Below are positions 37,501 to 48,400 of a stretch of 64,000 nt of DNA, in pieces. Location of the stretch: positions 1 through 64,000 of the forward strand of contig SSNU01000065.1 of the NCBI GenBank assembly GCA_012064415.1. The letters run 5' to 3'. The translations under genes and the position numbers were made by a program. Origin of the DNA: Gyrodactylus bullatarudis. Taxonomy: Eukaryota; Platyhelminthes; Monogenea; Gyrodactylidea; Gyrodactylidae. The notes beneath the pieces are model-generated. The model was not told where the DNA came from. It made no database searches and saw only the letters and a program-made list of their open reading frames with translations. Position 1 is the first letter of the stretch. Each line of letters begins with the position of its first letter.

Positions 37501-38577
37501 TTCTATAGATGAAATTCCGAAATAGTAGAATCGAAAATCACACACATCCATGTATTTTACTCAAAGTCTTGAACTATATAGGAGTGCAATTAAATTGAAT
37601 AAAACCAGTAAACAGTAATTTTCCAAAATTTCTAAATTGATATGATAAAATTAATCTTCAATTATTTTAACATCATCCCGCCAAATAACGCATCAAAATA
37701 CTCTTTATGCTTCTGTAATAAGATAGAATAAATTACGAAAATTTTAAAATAACGTTTTATAATGGTTTATTTTTGATTTTAACTTGAATTCACATTATCT
37801 CTTTCAACAATATTGCTAACTTTTTTATTTGAAAAATTTCATAATTTTGTCTATCTCATTAAAGCAGCATAAAAAAGGTATTTTGATGTGATGGGATGAT
37901 ATTAAAATAATTAAAGATTAATTTTATCATTTAGATAGGCCATTTTAGAAATTTCGAAGAATTTCGTCTAGCCCTTTCAGAGTCAAAATATTAAACCTAA
38001 ACATTTCTGTAGAAATAATGATTCGGAACTGAAAGAGCTTGTGTGTAATAATCCGTTTTAACCAATATTTCACGCTTAGATGGGACGTATGCCGCTTCCA
38101 AATCAACCCAGATTTTCACATCCCATGGGCGATCCATCAATACACGATAAAACTGGCCCTCGTGATCTTGACGAACGTAATCCCTATGCAAATGGATCCG
38201 GTCACAGACCACATCCAGATGATGATGGACTTTATCCTGGTCGCCAACGTGGGCCTCATCCACCATATCCCGGATTAGATTATGAAAGAATGGGTCGACC
38301 AATGCCCCCACATCACATGCCCTATTATCGTGGTGGACCTCCACCCTCTAACCAACACTGGATGGGTCCACCGCCATCCAAAATGCATAATAACGGTAGA
38401 GATAATCCGCGGGATTCATATCATCCCCCGCCAATGAACAGGTCAGCATCTCCTACTCCCCCCGATTGTGGCCCCCCAGCTAATGGAGAATCTAATCTGC
38501 CCCCTAGAAGAGAATGGGCCGATCGTGGTATGCCCCCACCACAATCAACCCACAACAGGAAACGAAGAGATTGGTAA
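31528..38577 (+). CDS. WDR33: WDR33, mRNA 3' end processing factor
   Basis: WDR33 is the CPSF subunit that, with CPSF30, recognises the AAUAAA poly(A) signal. Nine exons (31528-31836, 32129-32224, 32562-32713, 33497-33721, 34971-35204, 36049-36159, 36220-36400, 36553-36873, 38080-38577) join to 708 aa. The N-terminus contains [20 protein letters not shown], the basic stretch typical of the family. WD40 repeats follow ([80 protein letters not shown]), ending in [17 protein letters not shown]. The C-terminus is Pro/Gly/Met-rich ([17 protein letters not shown]) and much shorter than the 1,336 aa human protein, lacking its collagen-like region. The large introns carry several repeats. Confidence 0.95.
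32881..33349. mobile_element. Mariner-type MITE in WDR33 intron 3
   Basis: Terminal inverted repeats GGGTACGCAAAAA and TTTTTGCGTACCC are flanked by TA on both sides (32879-32880 and 33350-33351). 469 bp, no ORF. Confidence 0.75.
33950..34040 (-). ncRNA. Hammerhead-ribozyme-like motif, copy C
   Basis: Minus strand: AAGAGG, core CUGAUGAG (33972-33979 reversed), seven bases UAUGCCU, GAA, hairpin AUAAAGCGCUUAU, then U, then CCUC. GAGG and CCUC pair as a 4-bp stem I, different bases from copy A (AGU/GCU) but preserved pairing. A GATTGG box about 50 bp upstream is shared with copies A and B. In WDR33 intron 4; the surrounding stretch 33840-34860 is repetitive (AAAAAGGCA blocks) and non-coding. Confidence 0.5.
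35540..35745. repeat. Degenerate relative of the TTAA MITE
   Basis: The segment around 35680-35740 (TTATTGGTT, then GATTGGTTCTGTTATCGTCTC) resembles the right half of the MITE at 3963-4231. The other terminus and the TTAA flanks are not recognisable. Confidence 0.35.
37200..37440 (+). pseudogene. piggyBac transposase C-terminal remnant
   Basis: An open frame ends with a cysteine-rich tail, [16 protein letters not shown] then [11 protein letters not shown], the C-terminal zinc-ribbon style of piggyBac-family transposases. Just downstream GTAAAC..CCCCATTTAC resembles the right end of the piggyBac copy at 59901-61518. The catalytic domain is missing. In WDR33 intron 8. Confidence 0.55.
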
Positions 38578-38929
38578 ACCTTTGTATATGAATATATAAA
38601 TATATTTGTATTTTTTACCACTGTGCAATCTACAGAATAAATAGAGTAAGAACAATGTCGCAAATTAATTAATCAATTCCCTCAGGCCCTTTGTAAATTT
38701 TTGTATTAAATCTATTTTTTAAACATCATACTCGTCATTCTAACTTGAATGAAGTCAAAAGAACTCACTCTATATAGAAGTAGATTTCAGGAATTCAATC
38801 TTGGTGGTTTTAAAATAACCGACCGTAAAAAATGGTGTAAAATAATTTGTTTAAATTCTCGAAAAAAAAATTATTGCCGGAGTAGTGATATATTAGAGCC
38901 GAGATTTTATTTTTTGGCGTTCAATAGAA

Positions 38930-39308
38930 AAAATATGGTCATTTTTCAAATTCCCATTTGGCGCCAAAATCCCATATTTTCGAACTTTGAGCTGAAAATT
39001 TTTGTTGATTTGAAAGTGGGAGGCTGATCGAAAGAGTTTTTTCAGGATTAAGATTAGACAAGAAAGCTGACTAGCACCGTCAAATTACCGACAGTTACCT
39101 CATTTTTGAGAGATTTTGAATTATCGAAATTTCATTGATTTTCAAGTAGTGAAAATGACCAAAATATCGAAATTCCGCTTCCAAACGATAATGTGATTAT
39201 GCATAAGACCAGATTCAGTTGAATTGATTTTCTTGTCTAATCTTGACTCTGAAAAAACTTTCGAGATTTCTGTAAAAATCATAGATTCCCAACTTCATAT
39301 CAATTAGC
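38930..39308. repeat. Foldback family member (one full arm plus centre)
   Basis: Begins ATGGTCATTTTTCAAATTCC, then TTTGGCGCCAAAATCCC, and ends at GATTCCCAACTTCATATCAA. Near-identical in the centre to 6676-7389 (AGATTAGACAAGAAAGCTGA; CCGCTTCCAAACGATAA). The left arm is eroded. Lies between WDR33 and MED17. Confidence 0.7.
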
Positions 39309-39606
39309 TGATGATTTTTATGTTCTTGTTTAATTTTTCATATTCTTATTACATAAATAATTGCAATAATATAAAATATATTCTGATAAAATGAGAATTG
39401 AGCAATTTTCCACTCTATTAAAGTTTCTACCTGTACTATGCCAAAAGTAAATATAAGATTTAGATACATCTTTAGAATCATTTTCAGAAGAAACTGAACT
39501 AGACTCTGACCCAGGTTGAAAATTTGAGATTTAAAAAATCTACTCCTAATACTCAAACTCAAATCGGTAACTTGAGAGAAACGTTGTGGGGAAGGGGAAT
39601 ATTTAT

Positions 39607-42361
39607 TTATTCAGAATGATTTCCATTATCTAGGTAGGCTAGGACACATTCAATTTTGGAAATTATATTTATTCCATAGATTGAGTCCATGTTGATTTCG
39701 TCAAAAGACCAATCGCTGACTCGGAATAACTTGGGTCCATCTTCCCCGATAACTGGATCTGAGTCCTTCTCCAACTTTGAAATGGTCTCCTCTTCCATCA
39801 GGTCGAGAGATGTAAAGATTCGCTCCCCGCCGCCGGCTTCCTCCTGCTTCTCTGCTGACTTGAAGGGTTGACTCTTTTCATCAGACTGAGGGCTCTCAAG
39901 GTCAGATATGAATAAACGTGCCTTTTCTTTCTCATACAAATGGATGAGGGCCAAGCTAATTTTATCATTTAATAATAATAATAATTTTACTTAAGAATTA
40001 AGTTACTTACTATCGACAGGAAGGGCTGCATAACAAAAGGGTACTATTGGGTTCTTCCTGGGATGTTTTTCGAAATTGATTCAGATTCCTTTGTGGTTTC
40101 TGACCAAATGTACTGATCAACTTGGACCAGCCAAGTAATTGTAGGAGAATTCTTTCCAGCATGTCAAATTTCAGTAAATTTAACTAATAAAAATAATGAT
40201 TGTCAAATAGAGTAGAATTGAAAATAAAAATGTAATACAAGTCTTACCTCGTTATTCAAGACGTACTTGACGGACTCTAGGTTAGGACAACTTATGACAC
40301 GTGGAATGAGCGAACTAGGAAAGTATATCGTATACCGATCAGAGTAAACAGAAATAGATATCCTCCACTTGTAGGCGGAAAAGTTTAAGTAGCTTAGTGA
40401 CAACTTTACAGAGGAATAAACACAAGATGAGTAAGTGCCCCAGACAATCGAGACGCAGAGAGAGCTGGTCTTGCGAAATTGATCAAGGTACTTTGACAAT
40501 TCCTCCTTGAGGTAATAGTGTCTGCAAATAGTAAGAAATTTGTTCAATAGCCCATTAGGAGTTCCAAGGACCATTTGGATTGCATTCTGTCCAGCCGACA
40601 TCTGATGCATTGAATGGGAGTAATTGGCAACCTGAATGAATTATCAGTGAATCTTTATTACCTGACAAGCTTTTTCACTAATGCATCCACCCTCATAGGC
40701 AATGGTCTCTTCAAGGCTGAGGGGTACACCGCCTCCAGCGCCAGTCCATTCTGTAAAAAGGCCATACCTCGATTGATTTGGTGGTACAACTAAAAGAGGA
40801 AGAGGCCTTAACAATCCAGCTTGGGTGTTTGAATCTGGTTGAGATGACGAGGAATAGGCTGAATTGGGTGGTTTCTGTTCTGATGACCAGTATGCAGCCG
40901 CGGCTGTTCCAAACCCAGAAACAGCAGCAGTACTTATGAGTATTTCATTTGGATTTTCATCTGGTGATAGCTGATCAACTGAACAAGTCATAGCTCCAGC
41001 CGATCTTAAATGACTTGGTATTTGAACAGGCAAGCAACTCGGCGTGGGAATACTTGATAGAGTATCCTTTGACAGACGATATGCCTCCATCAAGAGTCTT
41101 TTAAGCTGTAGAGATAGTGAATCTTTTCTTTCACCTTGTGGAGAGTCATTATTTGACGGTGGACTTCTCTTTTCCATATTTGGGCATTTTGTCTGGAGAA
41201 TTTTCGGTAGTGAGGAGTAATCTTCAAAGAGACGGATTTCATCCAAGCTTTGATTGTTGTTGATACCCTCACAACGTCGACGTCTATGAAGTTTTATCTT
41301 CAACTTGAGATTTGGAAATAAACTGGCTATAACTTCATTTTGAGTGGCCATTGCAACCAAATTTGGATTATTTGTACACGAGGCTTCATAAACTAAAATG
41401 GACATGATTTCACGACAAAGGAGAACATTTTGAGCATTCTTCAAACGTAGCATTAAATGGGCATGTGAATCGGCCCCTTGTACTTCTGATGGACTCTTTG
41501 TGTGAGGTGGGGGGATGTCGAGAATTGTTTCCCAAAACATTGTTTCACTATCCTCGTCAGTATAATAAAAGTAGACACCCAGGACATCATCCACATTAGT
41601 TGTATTTATTGCATTTTCGAGGGCTTTATTGAACTTTATCTAGGAGATTAATAAAAGAAATACAACTAACATCGATGGTCATTCTATTGTCTTTGAGTAA
41701 ATCTTTTTCTTTGACTTCAAAAGCACCCGACTCTTTGAATGTAGAGCCGAGACATCGAAGGCTAACATCTCCAACAATGGAATTCTGGAATATTCTAATG
41801 CGCCAAAATTTTCTCAATTCCATTAGACTTTCGTGAAAAGATTTACTCATACCAGATTGACTAGTATTGCTTTGTTCACCAAGTTTTGAGAATAAATTCG
41901 AGACAGTGGTTTGATGTCTTTTGAGTCTTTCATAGCCCCTGAGCATAATTTGAGAAGCAGCAGCAATGGAGAGCTTTTTACCTGCTAGAATAAGAGCAAG
42001 TCTTTGCTGAGGTACGTCTGTTTGAACCTGGTTAATTGTAATATAATTTCCCTTAATAATAACAGCTAAAATGTCAACAAGAGCGCATATCTCATTATAC
42101 GAAATTCTGGAATAAATTAAAAATGTTTTACTTGATGTTTTCGAGAATTTTAATCCATATTGCTGGGGGAATGACGTTTGTCTGTTTGTCAACTTTTTCA
42201 TCTTCATTAAAATCAATATTATTTATGACTCGCTGGAAATTTTCTTGGGGTGTGAGAGGACTAGGAATTAAATTGAATTTTTTTTACTTTTCTATGACTT
42301 CTATCCCATCGAGAAGTATCTTTTTCACTTTGTATTCGGAAAGAATTTCACAAGGAATCAT
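39607..42361 (-). CDS. MED17: Mediator complex subunit 17
   Basis: MED17 is a head-module scaffold subunit of Mediator. Seven exons (42361-42288, 42260-42132, 42106-41671, 41639-40662, 40631-40248, 40183-40011, 39955-39607) join to 840 aa. Conserved blocks are ISYNEICALVDILAVI, LAGKKLSIAAASQIMLRGYE (human KKKSLAGAAQILLKGAERL), ELRKFWRIR, MLRLKNAQNVLLCREIMSIL (human LEAAQNVLLCKEIFAQL) and QLLGWSKL. Introns are 25-64 nt; intron 1 is 27 nt and is required because reading through meets a stop. Exon 7 adds an acidic tail with no counterpart in the 651 aa human protein; if the exon 6 donor is not used, the frame stops there at 724 aa. Divergent from huntingtin. Confidence 0.88.
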
Positions 42362-42492
42362 ATTTGTGAATTATTTTAACAACAGTTAACAAAATAGTTC
42401 TTTTAATTGCCAGAATAAATATAACGAATTTAAATTTTTTCAACGCTTAAATCATCTAATGACAATTATAATTATCGACTGAAAATTAAATC
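42362..42492. promoter_or_regulatory. Bidirectional promoter, MED17/huntingtin
   Basis: 131 bp between divergent ATG codons; AT-rich without an assigned motif. Confidence 0.45.
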
Positions 42493-45400
42493 ATGGATAG
42501 TAAAATTGTACAAGATATAATTGAATCAATTCTGAATGATTTTGATGGTCTTCAATTGGATGAAAAAGGAATTATGTCCTTACTAAAGAATATTACGTCC
42601 TCTGTGATAAATCTACAGTCATTTAGTGATCCTGAGATTAAAAATCTAATGCCAAAGGCTGTTAATATCCTCATCAACTTTTGTGGTCATAGTTCTCAGA
42701 ATATTCGAATATCATCAACGGAAAATTTAAATCGATTAATTAAATCTGTCAGATTTCAGAACATGCATCTTGTCTTATTCTCCCTGTATGAGATGTTTAA
42801 TAAGAGCCTCAATGATCGATCATTCTCAGTTTCTCTCTCAGTCTTTGCCCAATTATTATGCTTCGTTGAGAATCCAATAAAACGGTCATCTTCGATTAAA
42901 ATTCTCAAATTAATCACACGTCATTTCGAAATCGATAATGAGTCTCTGTTGAAGAATTTCTTGGATTTTTATCCCATATTCTGTCAGAATCTTTCTCCCC
43001 ACGTTGACCCAAAATATTTTCATCGGGTAAACAAATTTTCAAAATTTTATTTACTTAATTAATTCTAGAATTTGATATGTCCGCTTCTACAAAAGATGTT
43101 TGCTGTCGGAAACTTGAATTTGAAGAGAATCTACTCTGAAATACTATTCGTCTCGTTATCCATGATGAGAGACGATCTTTTCATTGTGGAAGATTGCTTC
43201 AAATCAATAATGAGTAAATAAACTTTAAAGTTCATTATCCATTTATTTTCACAGTTGAACTGAAATCCTTTCTCGTGTTAAATAATTGTTCCGATAGTTC
43301 TACAATAATCGGATCAATACTTGCTCTTGGATCACTGTTCAAGATAATTGCCGAACGATCTTCAAGTTATCCATCTCATTTTGTACAGGAAGCTACTTTT
43401 AAAATTCTCCACGTTAATCTACAAATGATTGTCTCACAGAATCAGACAGGCTCCCTAAGTCTCATTGTTGGCTCAGCTTTAGACTTGACCAAGGAAGTTC
43501 TACTCAACTGCAATCAGAAAATCGTACGCTCATGTCTTGGTATACCAACTGAACAGAATAGAAAATACATTGCTGATTTCTATTCCCCAATAGTTTGTCC
43601 TGAGACCTCCAGTCGGACTAGCCGATCTGAACTTGTCTCTGTTACTTCAGAATCAGAGAATGTCTTCAAATTGCCGACTTCCCCTTTTACTGATGACGGC
43701 AACAATAATGGAAATCTAGTTTACAACCGAGAATTCAGTGTAAGACCAAGTCATTTCTAATTTCAATCCTTGTAGAAAAGCGAAACTCTGTCCCTCTTTT
43801 CTGAGAATGACGATTCACTTTCACTCAGTGAATTTCCCGAGGATTCCGACAAAATTCTCGCCGATCAAATGGGCGTGATTAAACAGAGGGTAGAAAAATC
43901 TGAGCCCAATAAGAAGGCTTCAAAGAATTTAGATCTGGAGATAGACGTTGAAGGTGAAAAAAGATTTAGCATCTCATGTGAGTTGATGAATCATTTTTTT
44001 CAAATTTTTTCTATTTTGGTTTTGATTGGTCGAAATTTATCTGCTTGATTTTGATTGGTCAATCACAAAAAAAGTGATGAATACGTAAAACTGCACATTT
44101 TATTGAATTTTTTTATCATTCAGCTATTGAAAATGTCAGAAAAAAAGAGAGCTGTTTCGTTCACAACGAAGTTGAAAAATCCCTACTCAATTCTACATCA
44201 ATGTCAAAGTTGATCACGAGGATTTTGATTAAAGAATTTCATTTGGACACTGGACGCGTGAATCAGGGTCGCATTTCCAATAGAATCTTGGCCGTTGAAA
44301 TTTTAACGCATTTGTCCAAGTACTTTTGGGAAGTTAATCAAAAAGATGAGCTCTTTGTCGACTTTATTAAACTGGATGAAATAAGTTGGTTATCAGTGGT
44401 TTTTTTTCAAAAAGTTCTTTGTTTTCATCCGAGTATTTTGTAGAGAATTCCATCTTGGAATTATTCCACAGCCATCCAGATCCAAGTCTCTCTGGAAGTG
44501 TTGGAGTCTTCCTACTGACTTTGGCCAGTTTTACCAGAGATCTGAGCCTTTTAAAGCAAAACCAAAACAGTGTTGTATCTCACCTCGTTAAAAAGGGTTG
44601 CGGCGTCTCTTTGGATCTCTTTATAACTGCTCTGTCGAACATGAACGAGTCAATTGATTTTTATGGCCCTCTTTTAGACGATGAAAAAATGTCGATGGTT
44701 GGGCTTTTTATAGATCTTCTCGAGGAAAACTTGATCCTTTTTACAAGACACAATTACAGAGTGGTAAGGAAAAAGTTTCTTTGTCTCCTTTGCAACGTCA
44801 ACTGGACACATATTCTAACCTATTTTCATGGGAAAAATGTGAGTTTTTAATGTTTTTAAATAAGCTTATTTGAAAAGTTCTTTCAGGCCTCTTAATTATG
44901 ATTAGGGACTCGAACCAAAATTTCTCATTGACTTAATTAATGGTTCTTAATACACCATTGAATTCATATTTTCGTTGATATTTGGCTTTTGGTGACTATA
45001 GGAATAAGTCAATCTTGCCTTAGATATGAGATCTTCGGCCACGGTATACTGTGTGCGTAGTCTCAATATGAATATCTTCATTTTCGGCGCGCGCCAAACT
45101 TGAAGATTTGCCCAAATTCAAGATATGAGTATGTTCAGGTCTATGTAAAGTGTATTGTACACAGCATATATTGTATATCTTTCCCTCCTCATACCTCATC
45201 TATATAAGATACAGCCTAGGTATATTACAAAAATTGAAATTCTCCTATTATTCGTACACACCTCAGACAATGGTTTGTCAAAAAGAAGGCTTTGAGCTCA
45301 AATTGAAGAAAATTTAAGCCTGGAAAAGATAATACAGTTGTCCCCCAGGTTTGGCATATGGGAAAGGACACACCCCACTTTTCCAAGAAAAAAATGTTTT

Positions 45401-48400
45401 TTTCTTTTGTCCATATACTTTTTAGTAGGTCTATTAGTTAGTTAGAAATTTTTTTTCCGAAAAATATCAAGAATTTGAGATTTTCATATCATTTTGTGGG
45501 AAATTGAATTCTGATCAGAATGATATAGAGTTTCGGTATCAAATTGTTAATGGTGGTGGTGTAAACTTCACAAGAAAAGCTTTTCATAATTTTCTATTTT
45601 ATGTTGAATGTACGAATTTGACAAGAATGATAATTACAGGTTAAACGAATTGCTAATTATAATTAGGGACCACAGTGTAGTACACATGTTCTTCACATTG
45701 TACAAGTCACATTTTATGACTAATGTAGAAAATCGATAATGATTTCTTCCTGATTAATCCTATTTTATTTTCTTCATCCTTCCACTAATACAAATTTGAG
45801 GACCAGTAACTTTAGTTAGCCATAACTTCCTTATAAACAAAGATAAAAACAAAATTTTTTCAGCAAAATAATTCTGAAGAAGTTCTTAAGTTTTCTCAAG
45901 GTATATTTTCAGTTGCATTTCTTTTTCAAAAATTATTTTCCACCCTGATAGAAAAGTGTTCTTAAAACTATGATAAAAAATTTTCTTGTTTTTTGGATCT
46001 TGAATAATTGACAGTATATTTTATCAAAAAGAAAATTGCTTTAGTTCTTATAATTTATTATAGATAGCTTTATTCCATGAATTTACTATCACAGAAATTC
46101 GCATTTCTCTTTCACACATTCTCATTAGTTCGAGTGCGGTATTTAAATCTATGTTATTGAAGTCTGATCGCTTGTCTTCATACATACATTTAAAGGACCG
46201 GATGATCCCTTGATCACATGGCTGTGATATTGATGTAGTTGCTGCAGGTAAGTAAAGAATGTTGACATTATCTGGACAAACAATCCTTTCATGCGCTCTG
46301 AAATTGTCCAAGATAAGCACTACATTCCGGCCAACACTTTCTCCAAACTTATTTATCCATTCTTGGAAAATGGCTCTGGTCATCCATCCAGATTTTCTAT
46401 CTGAAGTGTAATCTGGATGCTGGATTCTATTAAAACTCCTAGGTCTTTCAGAAGTGCCTTCGAATTAAAAAAATAGTTTACCTATATAAAGTGTTGGATA
46501 CATTTGACCTGCAGCATTACAGCATATCAAGGCTGTAACTCGTTCCATTGATTTTTTTCCCGTGTGACAAAACTTTGAGGATGTCTCAATAGTTTTTTCT
46601 TTCTGAGCTCGCCAAAATACCCCTGTCTCATCGGCATTGTAGACATCATTTCTAGATAGTCTGAGGAACCAATTGCGATTTCTTTCTATCCATAAATCGA
46701 TTATATTTTGATTAATTAAGTCAGAGGATCCAGAAATCTGAAATTAAGTTATGAAAAATATTAATCACCTTATATGAAGATAAACCTCTCCGAATTTGAA
46801 ATCTATAGAGCCATCCTTTAGACGGTCGAATTCCACTTGTGAATCCAATTCTCCTGGCTTCGCGAAGAATTTGTAGTCCCGAAACAGGCTCTTTTGCATT
46901 TCTTTTTCTTCTGAAATAATCTATACACCCTCTTTCCACATCATCGTATTTATGTAAAGGGTTACAAACCTTTAAATTAACAAGACCATCATCCACAGAG
47001 TTTTCGATTTCCCCTCTTAGTTTCATGATCTTACTAAAAGTGCTGCTATACATGCCGTAATCGTGTGCAGCCTTTTGCAATCCATTTACATCGACAGATC
47101 TTATGATTTGAAGTTTTTTATTATTTGTCAAATGATTTCGAGGAAAAATCTGAATCCATTTCATGAATTATAATTAGAAAAGACTTACAACTTTTTTTTT
47201 TAGGTTTGGAAATGCTTTAAAGAAACGATTCATAAACTCTCTTGTAAAACAGAATCCCAAGTTTTGAGCATTTTCTTTGAAGGCAAAATGTAGAGTTTTC
47301 CATTTTAATCTGTATCTGGAGTCAGTGATACTCCTAGCAATTCTGACAAAAAAACGATCTATGTCGGATAGAAGTAATCCGTTTCGCGAAACATTTCTAA
47401 CTTGTTTAATGCTAACATTCAATCTATTAGCAATTATCCGTAAGCTAAGTCTTTCTTGAAGCAATTCGTTCACTTGGAACTTTTTCAGAGGATTGAGACG
47501 TTGAGCATACATTTTTCGAGAAAAAATAATTAAATTCTAAAATGATAAAGAGCTCAAAAATCTCATTGGCTGAAAAAGTAGACCTTAACCTCTAATCTTA
47601 TTTTTAATTGGACACAAATTGAAGAGCGTGTGATTGACACCTGAGGTATTTTTTTGAAAAAGAAATGCAACTGAAAATATATCTTGAGAAAACTTAAGAA
47701 CTTCTTCAGAATTATTTTGCTGAAAAAATTTTGTTTTTATCTTTGTTTATAAGGAAGTTATGGCTAACTAAAGTTACTGGTCCTCAAATTTTTTTTAGTG
47801 GAAGGATGAAGAAAATAAAATAGGATTAATCAGGAAGAAATCATTATCGATTTTCTACATTAGTCATAAAATGTGACTTGTACAATGAGAAGAACATGTG
47901 TACTACACTGTGGTCCCTAATTATAATTAGCAATTCATTTAACCTGTAATTATCATTCTTGTCAAATTCGTACATTCAACATAAAATAGAAAATTATGAA
48001 AAGCTTTCCTTGTGAAGTTTACACCACCACCATTAACAATTTGATACCGAAACTCTATATCATTCTGATCAGAATTCAATTTCCCACAAAATGATATGAA
48101 AATCTCAAATTCTTGATATTTTTCGGAAAAAAAATTTCTAACTAACTAATAGACCTACTAAAAAGTATATGGACAAAAGAAAAAAACATTTTTTTCTTGG
48201 AAAAGTGGGGTGTGTCCTTTCCCATATGCCAAACCTGGGGGACAACTGTAATTTATTAATTAAATAAAGTCCCGAGATATTTCTCATCGGTCGAATAAAT
48301 AGAAGATTTTAGACTTTCAGTTAGGGAATTTACTGAGAGGGTCCATTCTTGAGAGTAGAATGAGAATTTGAAAATGCTATCTAATAAAAAATTTTTATAT

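Noticed and set aside
37997..38344. Long minus-strand ORF opposite WDR33 exon 9.
   Set aside because: It is the antisense shadow of the Pro/Gly-rich exon; the plus frame joins the conserved WD40 exons.
42493..42560. Expectation of a polyglutamine tract in huntingtin exon 1.
   Set aside because: The exon encodes MDSKIVQDIIESILNDF with no Q run; the tract is simply absent, as in many invertebrate huntingtins.
44386..44443. The open frame from 44386 seemed to extend HTT exon 6 upstream (SSLFSSEYFVENS).
   Set aside because: No GT-AG junction joins it in phase to exon 5. An intron at 44385-44443 keeps frame, so this stretch is treated as intronic, though a small frameshift or sequencing error remains possible.
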